DNA of 64,000 nucleotides from Nesterenkonia salmonea (GCF_005771525.1 NZ_VAVZ01000003.1:577-64576); one strand, 5' to 3'; shown: positions 1-8,787, counted from the stretch's first letter. Notes: generated by a model not told the origin, from the letters alone. Translations and numbers: made by a program.

Positions 1-885
1 CTCAAAGCCCTCGGACTGACCCTCCCCCTGGTGCTGCTCACCGCAGCGTGTTCTGGCACTGAGCCTGACACCGCACCCACACCGACCGCTTCCCCCGAAG
101 AGTCAACCGTTTCGGAGAGCTTCAAGGAACTGGAGTCGCGCTATGACGCCAGACTTGGCGTCTATGCGGTAGACACCGGTAGCGGGGAAGAGGTGACCTG
201 GCGTGATGATGAGCGGTTCGCGTACACCTCGACAATTAAGGCCATCGCGGCAGGGGCACTGCTTGATCAGGTGGGCCTCGATGGCCTCGAGACGGAAGTC
301 CCGATCCAGACAGGCGATATGGTGCCTCACGCCCCCGTCACTGAGAACCATATCGGTCAAACGCTCACACTCGCGGAGCTCACAGAGGCCGCGGTGACCG
401 TGAGTGACAACCCCGCCGCGAACTATCTCTTTGATGAACTCGGCGGCCCCGCCGAGTTCGATGCTGTCTTGGAAGATTTGGGTGACGACGTCACTGAGGT
501 GGTGCGCCGTGAACCAGAGCTCAACGAAGCGACCCCCGGTGATGACCGAGACACCACCACTCCCCGTGCAATCTCAGAGAATCTGCGGGAATACCTTTTC
601 GGCACGACATTGTCTGATGAGGAGAAGTCCCAACTCAGACAGTGGATGATCGATAGTGAAACCGGCGATGCGCTTATCCGCGCCAATCTTCCCTCAGAGT
701 GGACCATCGGAGACAAATCTGGAAACGGGGGCTACGCGAGCCGTGGCAATATCGCGGCGATCTGGCCTCCAGAAGGTGATCCCATCGTGATCGCTGTCCT
801 GTCCTCACGTGATGAACCGGATGCTGAACACGATGACCGGCTCATCGCAGAAGCAGCCGAAGTGGCCGTCTCCGAGCTTCGCTGA
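1..885 (+). CDS. Class A beta-lactamase-like lipoprotein, 5' end outside window
   Basis: The frame is open from base 1, so the GTG at 31 is internal and the true start lies upstream. The first residues (LKALGLTLPLVLLTAACSG) form a lipoprotein signal with a lipobox-like TAAC, predicting an exported membrane-anchored enzyme. Counting from the first codon, all class A serine beta-lactamase motifs are present: S-T-I-K at 77-80 (catalytic Ser, Lys), S-D-N at 135-137, E-P-E-L-N starting at Glu171 (deacylation Glu) and K-S-G at 239-241 in place of KTG. Expected activity is hydrolysis of beta-lactams outside the membrane. A penicillin-binding or peptidoglycan-sensing role cannot be excluded. Confidence 0.85.
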   Translation, partial: LKALGLTLPLVLLTAACSGTEPDTAPTPTASPEESTVSESFKELESRYDARLGVYAVDTGSGEEVTWRDDERFAYTSTIKAIAAGALLDQVGLDGLETEVPIQTGDMVPHAPVTENHIGQTLTLAELTEAAVTVSDNPAANYLFDELGGPAEFDAVLEDLGDDVTEVVRREPELNEATPGDDRDTTTPRAISENLREYLFGTTLSDEEKSQLRQWMIDSETGDALIRANLPSEWTIGDKSGNGGYASRGNIAAIWPPEGDPIVIAVLSSRDEPDAEHDDRLIAEAAEVAVSELR

Positions 886-1033
886 CGCACCGCATCCAGC
901 CCAAGATGAGACAAGCTGGCACCAAGGACCAGCTCACGCGGAGATACATGCGCATGACATCACGGAACTCAGAGAAATAGACCAGGCGATAGGCCGGACT
1001 GGTCCCAGTAGCATGCGCCGTCAGAGGGGACGA

Positions 1034-1220
1034 TTTTCACTGCCAGTGGGCGTTGGGATCCGATTGATAGAGATACAGTCCCAGCAGTGCCAAAATATGG
1101 ACTGCGGCGCTGAGCGCGCCAATGACACCCCAACACGATGAAGTTCATGAGCGCAGAGGAGCACAGGTGGCCCAGAGTCCCAGGCAGGACCCGGTGAAAC
1201 ACACTCAGGAGGGCAACCAC
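1034..1220 (-). pseudogene. Possible frameshifted small membrane protein
   Basis: On the minus strand a frame starting VVALLSVFHRV runs from about 1220 to a G4 run near 1123. Skipping one G brings in a hydrophobic stretch (GVIGALSAAVHILALLGLYL) that ends in QSDPNAHWQ and a stop near 1034. Together they would give a roughly 60-residue protein with one or two membrane segments. The two halves lie in different frames, so this is either a decayed gene, an indel error or coincidence. It overlaps the chosen start of the downstream plus-strand gene. No family recognised. Confidence 0.2.
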
Positions 1221-2366
1221 GGTAGATCCCGGCGTATGCCCTCCTTCCGCGGCGTCGTCGACTGGATCCGCAATGTGGTGCAGAAGCCGGAGTTCCTCAC
1301 TGATGTGCTGCAGATCCTCAAGACTGTTATCGCTGGAACGGCAGCATGGTGGTTCTCCACCTCCGTGTTGGAATCTGAGCTGGCATTCCTAGCGCCGTGG
1401 ACAGCGCTGCTGACTGTCCACGCAACTGTGCACCGTTCACTGTCGCACGGCATCCAAACCACGGTGGCTTCCACTATCGGTGTCGGGCTGTCCTTTGTCA
1501 TCGGCTTCTTTCTCGGTGTCAGCCTGTGGACGTTCGCCCTGGCGCTGCTGGTGGGTGTGGCCGCGGCGCGTATCTCTTGGATCAGAGATGAGGGGGTCGC
1601 CATTGCGACCACCGCGATATTCGTCTTCGGCAGTGGTTTCGACGAGCAGGCTCCGCTGCTAGATGACCGCATATTGGAAGTAGCAGTGGGTGTCGCCGCC
1701 GGGGTCCTGGTCAACATGCTCATTGTTCCGCCTCTGGGAGACAAACAGGCTGGGCGCTACGTAGACAGCCTCAACGAGCGCATGGGCGGGGTTCTAGTCA
1801 GCATCTCCGAGGAGTTCTCCGACAACTGGGATACCGACCGGGCTGAGGCATGGTTCAAAGAGACAGAGTCAATGAGCCAAGAACTCGATTCGGCCTGGAC
1901 TGTGGTGCGTTTCGCGAGGGAATCCCACCGCGCGAACCCACGAGGACTTCGCGGCAAAAGCAAACTTCACCGAAGCACCTGGGAAGCGCACGAGGCAAGC
2001 TACGAGGAAATCTTGGAACGCACTGACGAGGGCATCTCCCATTTGCGCCACCTCACCCGTTCGCTGCGGGAAGCCTCATACTCCGACGGCGAATGGGATG
2101 AGCGGTTCCGTGAGCGCTGGGCGCGGATTGTGGGAGACGCCGGGCGCTCGATCGCAGATCCAGATAGAGAGGTCGCCCCTCTTCACGAGGACCTCACCTC
2201 ACTGTCGACCGATATGGCCAAGGACAGGGGTCTGCCCACTGATTCATGGCCTACCTACGGTTCGCTGCTCGCAAGCGTGCGGCACATCGTGGTGGTCGTG
2301 GACGACGTCGCCTCCGCCCGTAAAGCCCGCGAAGGCGGTACTGAGAACCCCACAGTCTCCCATTGA
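1167..2366 (+). CDS. FUSC-family (aromatic acid exporter-like) membrane protein
   Basis: About 399 residues. Several hydrophobic segments lie in the N-terminal half (LKTVIAGTAAWWF, LAPWTALLTVHATVHRSLS, GVGLSFVIGFFLGVSLW, VAVGVAAGVLVNMLIVPPLG), followed by a long hydrophilic, partly helical cytoplasmic half. The order and the L-A-P-W-T-A-L-L-T-V-H-A-T motif match FUSC/ArAE (DUF939-type) proteins, proposed exporters of aromatic compounds. GTG 1167 was chosen because AGGAG sits 5 bases upstream. ATG 1122 lacks a ribosome site, and ATG 1236 would drop 23 residues. The substrate is unknown. Confidence 0.72.
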   Translation: MAQSPRQDPVKHTQEGNHGRSRRMPSFRGVVDWIRNVVQKPEFLTDVLQILKTVIAGTAAWWFSTSVLESELAFLAPWTALLTVHATVHRSLSHGIQTTVASTIGVGLSFVIGFFLGVSLWTFALALLVGVAAARISWIRDEGVAIATTAIFVFGSGFDEQAPLLDDRILEVAVGVAAGVLVNMLIVPPLGDKQAGRYVDSLNERMGGVLVSISEEFSDNWDTDRAEAWFKETESMSQELDSAWTVVRFARESHRANPRGLRGKSKLHRSTWEAHEASYEEILERTDEGISHLRHLTRSLREASYSDGEWDERFRERWARIVGDAGRSIADPDREVAPLHEDLTSLSTDMAKDRGLPTDSWPTYGSLLASVRHIVVVVDDVASARKAREGGTENPTVSH

Positions 2367-2389
2367 ACGCTGCGCACAGGGTGAGAATC

Positions 2390-3154
2390 TCAACTGCGCG
2401 GAGACCGCAAGCTGCCAAGCGAGCAGTCCGGTAGAGCGATCCATCCTTCTCGTTCAGCCCTCGCCTTGTGCTGGGGTGGCGGAGAGGAGTACTGGCCCAC
2501 TGCTGCGGCCCGAGCCGAAAGAGCTGCGATCACCGCATCAAAAGCGTCAGGAGAGTCCACCATGAGTTCTTGATGCGGACGGATTTCCAACCACGGTGCC
2601 TCACTTTCAATCCGCTGAACGAGTAGGCGACGCACCTCAGGGTCGGTCCGATACCCGCGGATATCCCAGTCCCACTGCCTCAGCGTTGCCCCAGGGTAGA
2701 CCTCAACTACGATGCCCTCTCGCCCGGACCTGTCCACCTGAAGTCCATGTGCGGCAAGTCGCCCAAGGAGGCCGGCACAACGCATTGCCGTCAGGCCCAG
2801 GCGATCGGTCGATACGCTCAGCGGCCAGCGTCCTACCTTCTCGCGGACAAACCGGTCGGTCTCTCGGAAAGCTAGGGTCCGCCTCCACTCCATGCCCCCG
2901 TCTGCTGTCTGCGGCTGAGCGAGATTCGAGTGACTGGCCACAAAGGCGACAAACTCGTCAGGCCAGCCCAGCGCACAATCAACTCCGATCTTGGTGACTC
3001 CCGCTGCCGCCCGGACAATCTCGGTGTCGTCAACGTTAAGACGCAACTGCTCCAGGCGCGCACCGGCTGGGGTCCAAGCCATGATGGCGAGGGCCGTCCG
3101 CTTGCTCTCGGCCGCAAGATCGACTCCCGCGATCCACATGACATCATCGCTCAT
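2390..3154 (-). CDS. DUF429 protein (predicted RNase H-like nuclease)
   Basis: 254 residues. It carries the DUF429 pattern: GVDLA near the N-terminus, GVDCALGWPDEF around residue 58, RETDRFVREK near 96 and VEVYPGATLRQWD near 150. The family is predicted to adopt an RNase H-like fold with acidic catalytic residues, but its substrate is not established. It converges on the FUSC gene (23-base gap). A TACCGT hexamer 7 bases before the ATG suggests a leaderless transcript. Confidence 0.8.
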   Translation of the reverse strand: MSDDVMWIAGVDLAAESKRTALAIMAWTPAGARLEQLRLNVDDTEIVRAAAGVTKIGVDCALGWPDEFVAFVASHSNLAQPQTADGGMEWRRTLAFRETDRFVREKVGRWPLSVSTDRLGLTAMRCAGLLGRLAAHGLQVDRSGREGIVVEVYPGATLRQWDWDIRGYRTDPEVRRLLVQRIESEAPWLEIRPHQELMVDSPDAFDAVIAALSARAAAVGQYSSPPPQHKARAEREGWIALPDCSLGSLRSPRS

Positions 3155-3161
3155 GCCAACG

Positions 3162-3167
3162 ACGGTA
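3162..3167 (-). promoter_or_regulatory. -10 element, leaderless DUF429 gene
   Basis: TACCGT on the minus strand (TANNNT type) lies 7 bases before the ATG of the DUF429 gene, with no Shine-Dalgarno. This spacing places the transcript start at or next to the A of the start codon. Confidence 0.4.
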
Positions 3168-3243
3168 CGTGATCAGGATCGACGGGACTGCTATGAGCAC
3201 GAGTGTCGCTGAACCACCAGGACACCTCATCATCGGCCCATTC

Positions 3244-3320
3244 TGGTAGGGGGTGCGGGACTTGAACCCGCGACAAAAGGATTATGAGTCCTCTGCTCTA
3301 ACCAACTGAGCTAACCCCCC
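3244..3320 (-). tRNA. tRNA with CAU anticodon (tRNA-Ile2 or elongator tRNA-Met)
   Basis: The minus strand folds as a full cloverleaf: acceptor GGGGGGT with ACCCCCT, D arm GCTC/GAGC, anticodon stem GAGGA/TCCTT with loop CTCATAA (anticodon CAT), T arm GCGGG/CCCGC, discriminator A and an encoded CCA. The loop fits both elongator tRNA-Met and the lysidine-modified tRNA-Ile2. The D-arm and anticodon-arm sequence resembles tRNA-Ile2 of other bacteria, but I cannot decide the isotype from sequence alone. Confidence 0.93.
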
Positions 3321-3418
3321 TCGCAGCCGCCCAGATACGCAACGGCAGCCGCTCTATCCTAACTGAGGACCGCCCGACCTTGCGCAGCTGCGCAGGCCCC
3401 ACGGAGGTGGCGATACTC

Positions 3419-3823
3419 TCAGGGGCCGAGTTCAAGCCTGACGGAAGCTCGCGCCCGCGGGTGCTCATCAGCTGCAATCTCCAGAGCACGCAACCCGTGG
3501 TGACCGGGCAGCCCCTGCACCACCTGCTCGGCGACGTACTGGCAGACGACTTCCGTCGTCGTGATCTTCCCTGAAAGGTCCGGGTGCTCATCCAGATTCC
3601 GGTACCTCAGGCCGTCCAACACCCCACCCAGAAGGGACATGGCCACCCCAATATCCATCACAACCCCATGCTCATCGAGCCCTTCACGTTCGAACGTCGC
3701 AGTGATGGCCAGGGTTGCCCCGTGCAGCTGCTGAGCTGGACCAAAGAACTCATCCGGGAGCGAGTGAGCGATCATCACGTGGTCGTCCACCGATACGCGG
3801 AATATGGGCTTCTGTGCGGGCAT
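3419..3823 (-). CDS. 6-pyruvoyl-tetrahydropterin synthase-like protein, variant active site
   Basis: 134 residues of PTPS/QueD type: FRVSVDDHVMIAHSLPDE, FGPAQQLHGATLAITATFE, MDIG, LDGLRYRNLDEHP and TTTEVV in family order. Canonical enzymes read C-x-x-x-H-G-H. Here the Cys and second zinc His are replaced (A-Q-Q-L-H-G-A), a variant I recall from actinobacterial clusters where this gene sits with a dehydrogenase and a glycosyltransferase. The start overlaps the dehydrogenase stop (TAATG), so translation is coupled. It probably acts on a dihydroneopterin-like or other pterin intermediate. The exact reaction is not inferable. Confidence 0.8.
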   Translation of the reverse strand: MPAQKPIFRVSVDDHVMIAHSLPDEFFGPAQQLHGATLAITATFEREGLDEHGVVMDIGVAMSLLGGVLDGLRYRNLDEHPDLSGKITTTEVVCQYVAEQVVQGLPGHHGLRALEIAADEHPRARASVRLELGP

Positions 3824-4827
3824 TAGTCGGCTCCTTGAGTCTCGGATGGGGCATATGTCACCGCGTGCAGCAGCTGGTTTCGAGTCCAGTCTGCCTTACG
3901 CGAAAAGTCATCGAGCACCGTGGGCAGATCGTCCAAGGATGAGCTACCGGTGACGAGGGCGTCGAACCGCGGATCCAGCAACTCCAATGCGGCCGCCAAC
4001 CGCTGCCTCCGGGTGCGCCGCAAGCGCTTGGGTGCCGCTACCTCGCCCACCTGGGCACCGATGATCCTCAGGCGCCTAGCGTGAAAACCGCCACCCAAAG
4101 GAACATTGGGCTCGCTCGTGCCGTACCAGGACATCTCCACCACAGCACCGTCGTCCCCCGTGATGTCCAGAGCGCGGCCAAGGCCCGATTGGGCAGCTGA
4201 GGTGTGAAAGACTGCGTCGTTATCACCGGAGGCCTCCTCTGGGGAGACGGCATGAAGTCCCAACTCTGCGACAAGGGCCCGCCGCGCTGAGTCGACCTCC
4301 ACCACTTGGAGCCGCGCCGGGGTGACCTGTGACAGCAGCAACGCCGTCACCAACCCCACCAGCCCAGCGCCTACGACGGCGATTCTGTCGCCAAGTGTGG
4401 ACTGGGCCTCCCACACGGCATTGAGCCCAACCTCAGCAATACCGGCCACCAAGGCACGTGAGCTGGGCATGTCATCGGGCACCACATGGCAGGCCTCCAC
4501 CGGCACCACCGCATGACTGCGGTGACCAGTCAGGCTGAAGACCCGTTTACCTATCAGGTCCTCAGGTCCCTGGCGCACCACTGCCACATTGAGATACCCG
4601 TGCGAGACCGGAAACGGCAGATTGCCAAGCTGGTGCGGGGCAGCCATCAGACTGGCCACCGCGTCCGGAACCTCCCCCCGGTAGACCACCGATTCGGTGC
4701 CAGGAGAGATCCCGGAGAGCTCAGTCTCCAGAAGCACCTGCCCGGGGCCAGGCTCAGGCGCAGCAACGTTGCGCACCCGGGCAGAACGGGGCGACTCGAT
4801 CCATAGTTCGCGTGCAGTCAATGTCAT
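3823..4827 (-). CDS. Zinc-less MDR-family dehydrogenase
   Basis: 334 residues of medium-chain dehydrogenase type. The N-terminal GroES-like part has SGISPGTESVVYRG where zinc enzymes carry Cys-x-x-His. The Rossmann half has VVGAGLVGLVTALL. The SGIS-x-GTE signature is shared with BchC-type dehydrogenases that lack catalytic zinc. It is first in a two-gene unit with the PTPS-like gene and is divergent from a glycosyltransferase only 57 bases away. Likely oxidation or reduction of a sugar or pterin side-chain hydroxyl, by inference from context. Confidence 0.78.
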   Translation of the reverse strand: MTLTARELWIESPRSARVRNVAAPEPGPGQVLLETELSGISPGTESVVYRGEVPDAVASLMAAPHQLGNLPFPVSHGYLNVAVVRQGPEDLIGKRVFSLTGHRSHAVVPVEACHVVPDDMPSSRALVAGIAEVGLNAVWEAQSTLGDRIAVVGAGLVGLVTALLLSQVTPARLQVVEVDSARRALVAELGLHAVSPEEASGDNDAVFHTSAAQSGLGRALDITGDDGAVVEMSWYGTSEPNVPLGGGFHARRLRIIGAQVGEVAAPKRLRRTRRQRLAAALELLDPRFDALVTGSSSLDDLPTVLDDFSRKADWTRNQLLHAVTYAPSETQGAD

Positions 4828-4884
4828 CGGCCCTATAGTCCCATGTCAGCCGGAACAGGACCTGGAGGTGACACACTAAAGGCT

Positions 4885-5970
4885 ATGAGGCTCTTCATTG
4901 ATTGCCGGTATGTCCGCCCGCGGGTGCATGACGGAATCTCCCGGTACACAGCCTCCCTGGTGCAGGCCGCCGCTGAGCAGGCTGATATCACCATGCTGAT
5001 CCACGACCCAGAACAGCTGAACCAGCTCCCTGAGCTTCCGCATCTGCGTATCAGTTCACCGACAGGGCCGAACGAACCTTTCGTTGCCCGGCAGATTAAC
5101 CCCCACTCCCCGGATGTGGTCTTCTCCCCCATGCAGACCATGGGCAGCCTGGGCAGACGGTACAGCCTGATCCTCACTCTTCATGACCTCATCTACTATC
5201 AGCACCGCACCCCACCGAAGAACCTTCCCGCCCCAGTCCGACTGGGGTGGTGGCTCTATCACCTCAGCTATGCGCCTCAGCGGCTGGCACTGAACCGGGC
5301 CGACGCCGTCGCCACCGTTTCGCAGACAACAGCAGACTTGATTGCCGAACACCGGCTGACCTCACGGCCGGTTCATCTGATCTCCAATGCACCGCAAGAC
5401 GTGCCCGAACCGCGGAACCCTTACCAACCCCCCGAAAAAGACCTGGTCTACATGGGTTCGTTCATGGACTACAAGAATGTTCCGGCGCTCATCGCCGCGA
5501 TCAATGAACTACCCGGCTACAGGCTGCACCTATGTTCACCGGTTGAGCCCGCAGGCCGGGCGCAGCTGACGGCACGTGCCACGCGACCGGGTCAGCTGAT
5601 CTTCCACAACGGGATCAATGAGGGGGCCTACCACCAGCTGCTACAGCGGGCCACCGCCTTGGTGACGCTTTCCCAGGCAGAAGGCTTCTGCCTTCCCGTG
5701 GTTGAAGCGCTCAGTCATGGAACGCCCGTCATCACCTCAGATCTGCCCATCTTCCGGGAGGTCACAGGCTCTGCAGTCCGCAGCTACGGAGCACAGGTGA
5801 TCGATAGTAAAGATCCGCTGAGCTTCGCTGCCGCGGTGCACGCTTTGGAGAATCAGGAGGACTTCGCCGCGGCGAGCGAGGCGGCACGAACCAGGAGCCA
5901 GGACTACTCATGGTCGGAATCCGCCGCTGAACTGATCAGGCTGGCTGAATCACTGACGGGTTCCCGCTAG
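4885..5970 (+). CDS. GT4 glycosyltransferase of the pterin-type locus
   Basis: 361 residues from ATG 4885. The N-terminus MRLFIDCRYVRP followed by GISRYTASLV is typical of GT4 enzymes. The C-terminal donor-binding motif is EGFCLPVVEALSHGTPVI (E-x7-E). An upstream in-frame ATG at 4843 has no ribosome site and lies only 3 bases after a TATAGT hexamer, so 4885 with GGAGG 16 bases upstream is preferred, though the spacing is long. It is divergently paired with the dehydrogenase/PTPS unit. Expected retaining transfer from a nucleotide sugar to a small acceptor, plausibly a pterin. Confidence 0.8.
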   Translation: MRLFIDCRYVRPRVHDGISRYTASLVQAAAEQADITMLIHDPEQLNQLPELPHLRISSPTGPNEPFVARQINPHSPDVVFSPMQTMGSLGRRYSLILTLHDLIYYQHRTPPKNLPAPVRLGWWLYHLSYAPQRLALNRADAVATVSQTTADLIAEHRLTSRPVHLISNAPQDVPEPRNPYQPPEKDLVYMGSFMDYKNVPALIAAINELPGYRLHLCSPVEPAGRAQLTARATRPGQLIFHNGINEGAYHQLLQRATALVTLSQAEGFCLPVVEALSHGTPVITSDLPIFREVTGSAVRSYGAQVIDSKDPLSFAAAVHALENQEDFAAASEAARTRSQDYSWSESAAELIRLAESLTGSR

Positions 5971-5998
5971 CGCAAAGGTCGCACGTGCTTTCCGCGCC

Positions 5999-7195
5999 CT
6001 ACCACTCGAACTGGTATGTCTCCGTCCAGTCCGCGCCGTAGTAGAGAGCCTCATAAGCGGCCATGGTCTTGCCAATCGCGTGCTGATTGGCCTTCTCCCG
6101 GCTCCTCAGCCCCATAGTCGCCCGCTCCTGAGGTGTCTTCCTGAAGACGCGGTTGAGCTGTTCGGCCAAATCATCACTGTTGAACGGCTCAAAAAGGTAG
6201 CCGTTCTCTCCCACTGCCACCAAGTGCGGCAAGGCCAACGCGTTCGCCAAAATCACAGGCTTGGCCGCACTCATGGCTTCCAGCGACACCAATGACTGAA
6301 GTTCTGAGGTGCCTGGCTGGCAGAAGGCATCAGCCGAAATATAAGCCTCTCTGAGCTCCGCATCATTCAGGTGACCCCTGAAATTGATTCGGTCCTCAAT
6401 GCCCAGCTCAGCTGTCTGCTCGCGGAGCTTATCGCGCTGTTCGCCGTCGCCGATGATCTCGGCGGTGATCTGGAGTGCAGGATCAGTCTTAGCCACGGCG
6501 TCTATGAGCACGTCAACGTTCTTCTCCACCGCCAAACGCCCCACGAAGAGCACTGTCGGTTTGTCCCGCCGGGCGATGGATTCATCAGGCCGAGGGCTGT
6601 AATAGTCAACATCGATCCCGTTGGACAGTGGGAGCACATGTTCGAACCCACCCTTAGCCCGCATGGTGTCGGCGGCTAATGGTGTGGGGGTCGTGACCAC
6701 GGAGGCCTTACCCATGAGGCGCCCCATATCCCTCCAAGAGTTCCGTGCCACAATCCGCTTGAACCACTTGGGGAAGGGCAGGAAGGGGTCCAGGTTCTCC
6801 GGCATGAAGTGATTGGTGGCCACCGTGCGCACCCGCGCCTCTTCTGCGGCCAAAATTGCAGCCTTACCAATCATGTAGTGGCACTGGACGTGGACCACGT
6901 CTGGTTGGATCTCGGCGACCAAGCGGCGCATGGCAGGTTCCACCAGCCAGGGCAGGCAGAGGCGGTGGTACTCGTGTGTTGGCGCCTTGAATGACCGGAA
7001 ACGGTGGATGGTGGCCTCATCTTGATGCTCCACCACATCAGGGCCTGGGCCCGGCCGCGCCGCCGCTATGTGGACTTGGTGCCCGCGGGCTGTCATGTGT
7101 TTGGCCAGTCGATAGCCGAAAATGGATGCCCCGTTGACATCGGGTGGGTAGGTGTCGGCTGCGATCAGAACTGTTAGTGGCTTGCCGTTGTTCAC
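5999..7195 (-). CDS. GT4 glycosyltransferase (glycolipid mannosyltransferase-like)
   Basis: 398 residues with GT-B layout: AADTYPPDVNGASIFGYRLA at the N-terminus, VLFVGRLAVEKNVDVLI in the linker and GTSELQSLVSLEAMSAAKPV in the donor site. This resembles MgtA/PimB-like enzymes that glycosylate lipid acceptors. The start overlaps the upstream CDP-alcohol transferase by 4 bases (ATGA), suggesting one operon that makes a phospholipid and then glycosylates it. Acceptor and sugar are inferred only. Confidence 0.82.
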   Translation of the reverse strand: MNNGKPLTVLIAADTYPPDVNGASIFGYRLAKHMTARGHQVHIAAARPGPGPDVVEHQDEATIHRFRSFKAPTHEYHRLCLPWLVEPAMRRLVAEIQPDVVHVQCHYMIGKAAILAAEEARVRTVATNHFMPENLDPFLPFPKWFKRIVARNSWRDMGRLMGKASVVTTPTPLAADTMRAKGGFEHVLPLSNGIDVDYYSPRPDESIARRDKPTVLFVGRLAVEKNVDVLIDAVAKTDPALQITAEIIGDGEQRDKLREQTAELGIEDRINFRGHLNDAELREAYISADAFCQPGTSELQSLVSLEAMSAAKPVILANALALPHLVAVGENGYLFEPFNSDDLAEQLNRVFRKTPQERATMGLRSREKANQHAIGKTMAAYEALYYGADWTETYQFEW

Positions 7196-7956
7196 TCTTC
7201 GTTGACCCTCCGCGGAGGTCCTCCCTGTTCGGGGTGCAGATTGGCGGTTTGTGTGGTGGTTGTGGGTTTACCGACCAGCGGTTCGTCTGATGTGGCTGCC
7301 ACACCGATCCGGGCCCACGTACTTCGCCTCCACGGGTTGATGTCCGCTGCGCGCAGCCTCCGGAACTTGCCGAGGGCTTGGATGAAGTAGTCCAGGGAGG
7401 CGATGATGTGCATCACGGCTCCGGCGACGAGGAGCGACTCTGCCACCAAGGGGAATAGCCCGTCGATTCGCTCGGAGAACTCCGGCAGTTCGGCGAGCAT
7501 GAGCATCGGCAGACTGACCATGAGGCAGGCGGTGCGTACTTTGCCCATCCCGGAAACGGGCAGTTGGGGTGAACCGGCGAAGAACACGGTGGATGTCAGC
7601 AGGAGCACCAGGTCGGGAAGCAGTATTGCCCAGAGCAGCCATTCGGGTGCTATGTCGAAGTAGACCAGGGTGAGCGTCACGATGATCATCGCGAGTCGAT
7701 CGGCAAGTGGGTCAAGCCAGCGTCCGACTGTGGACATCTGGTTGAAGAACCTGGCGATGAAGCCGTCGATCCAGTCAGTTGCGCCGAGCACCACCAGGAT
7801 CCAGAACGCGGTCATGAACTCGCCCTCGCGCACGAAGTACACGAAAAACGGAAGAAGCAGGAACCGAAGTACGGTCACAATGTTCGGAACGGTCCAGAAC
7901 GTCTGCTTGACGGTGTACTCGAAACCCTCCCGGGTTCCAATACCCATGATCCTCAT
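7192..7956 (-). CDS. CDP-alcohol phosphatidyltransferase
   Basis: 254 residues, integral membrane. The CDP-alcohol transferase motif is intact: D-W-I-D-G-F-I-A-R followed by G-R-W-L-D-P-L-A-D with the four metal-binding Asp residues (near residues 61-86). It transfers a phosphatidyl group from CDP-diacylglycerol to an alcohol; phosphatidylglycerophosphate synthase-like by architecture. It is the middle gene between a holin-like gene (9-base gap) and the GT4 gene (4-base overlap). About 60 C-terminal residues are hydrophilic. Confidence 0.85.
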   Translation of the reverse strand: MRIMGIGTREGFEYTVKQTFWTVPNIVTVLRFLLLPFFVYFVREGEFMTAFWILVVLGATDWIDGFIARFFNQMSTVGRWLDPLADRLAMIIVTLTLVYFDIAPEWLLWAILLPDLVLLLTSTVFFAGSPQLPVSGMGKVRTACLMVSLPMLMLAELPEFSERIDGLFPLVAESLLVAGAVMHIIASLDYFIQALGKFRRLRAADINPWRRSTWARIGVAATSDEPLVGKPTTTTQTANLHPEQGGPPRRVNEE

Positions 7957-7965
7957 GGGCTCAGT

Positions 7966-8787
7966 CTATTTCTTGGTCAGCTCGCGGAGGAACGCACCTG
8001 CGGCGGCGGCGGAACCGGCAGCGACTGCCAGTGGTTTCCAACGTTCTGCGAAGAATTCTTTGGCACCACGGGCATCAGCAGGATCCTGCCCATCGACCGG
8101 CGGAGCAGGGGCCGGAGCCTCGGGTGGCAGCGAATCCTGGGGCTGCGGAGGCTGATCCAGGACGGTGTTGGATCGGGTGAATCGGGTCCGCAGCTGGTCC
8201 TGCAAACCGGCAATGTGATCACGGCGCAGTGCCGTCCGGCGCAGAAGTTCGGTGTAGCTGGGCTTCTGGGGCGCGCCTTCACCCGGGGTCTTCTTCTGCT
8301 CAGCGGACCGGCGCTTAGCCTCCGCCTTCGCCCGGCGGCGTTCCTCATCAGCTCGGTCCAAGGACTTGGGATCAAAGTCTGTGCCCTCGCGTGCCACCCC
8401 GAGGTCGAGACGGAGCCCGCGGATGGCATCCTCTGGTGTCAGAGGCTGGGTGCGTTTGAACTTCGCTAAGCCTATGAGAGCGAAGACCAGCGCGATCAGC
8501 AGGAACCCTCCAGCCACAATCAACGCTGCGGCCCAGAGTTGGAAGCCCGCGGCGTGAAGTCCCGCAATGGCAGCTACGATGAGCGCCACGGTGAGGAAGG
8601 TGAGGAAGACCAGACCCACGACCACAAGGGCTGCGGCGATGGCGGCGGCCATCCCTTTGGCCTTCATCTGAGCGGTGGCCAGGGCTATCTCGTCGTTGAT
8701 CTGCTTGGGTCCAAGCCTGACGAGAACTTTGACAACATCGATCACGGAAGGTTTCGATGCCGCGCTCTTGGTGTTCTGCTGCGCCAC
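7966..8787 (-). CDS. Phage-holin-family (actinobacterial Holin_3_6-like) membrane protein
   Basis: 273 residues from GTG 8787, chosen because GGAGG stands 7 bases upstream. Earlier TTG and ATG codons in frame are rejected. Two strong membrane helices (IAAALVVVGLVFLTFLTVAL and AALIVAGGFLLIALVFALIG) follow an amphipathic N-terminus, the usual layout of chromosomal actinobacterial 'phage holin family' proteins. The C-terminal half is charged and Pro-rich, ending with a small hydrophobic Ala-rich segment. No prophage genes are near, so it is probably a housekeeping envelope protein heading the lipid/GT4 operon. Confidence 0.7.
   Translation of the reverse strand: MAQQNTKSAASKPSVIDVVKVLVRLGPKQINDEIALATAQMKAKGMAAAIAAALVVVGLVFLTFLTVALIVAAIAGLHAAGFQLWAAALIVAGGFLLIALVFALIGLAKFKRTQPLTPEDAIRGLRLDLGVAREGTDFDPKSLDRADEERRRAKAEAKRRSAEQKKTPGEGAPQKPSYTELLRRTALRRDHIAGLQDQLRTRFTRSNTVLDQPPQPQDSLPPEAPAPAPPVDGQDPADARGAKEFFAERWKPLAVAAGSAAAAGAFLRELTKK

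Noticed and set aside
4843-4884. ATG 4843 as the start of the pterin-locus glycosyltransferase
   Set aside because: No ribosome site, too close to TATAGT for a leaderless start, and the extra 14 residues are not GT4-like.
7966-8787. Holin-family protein as a sign of a prophage
   Set aside because: No other phage gene is present and the protein heads a lipid/glycosyltransferase operon; this family is common on actinobacterial chromosomes.
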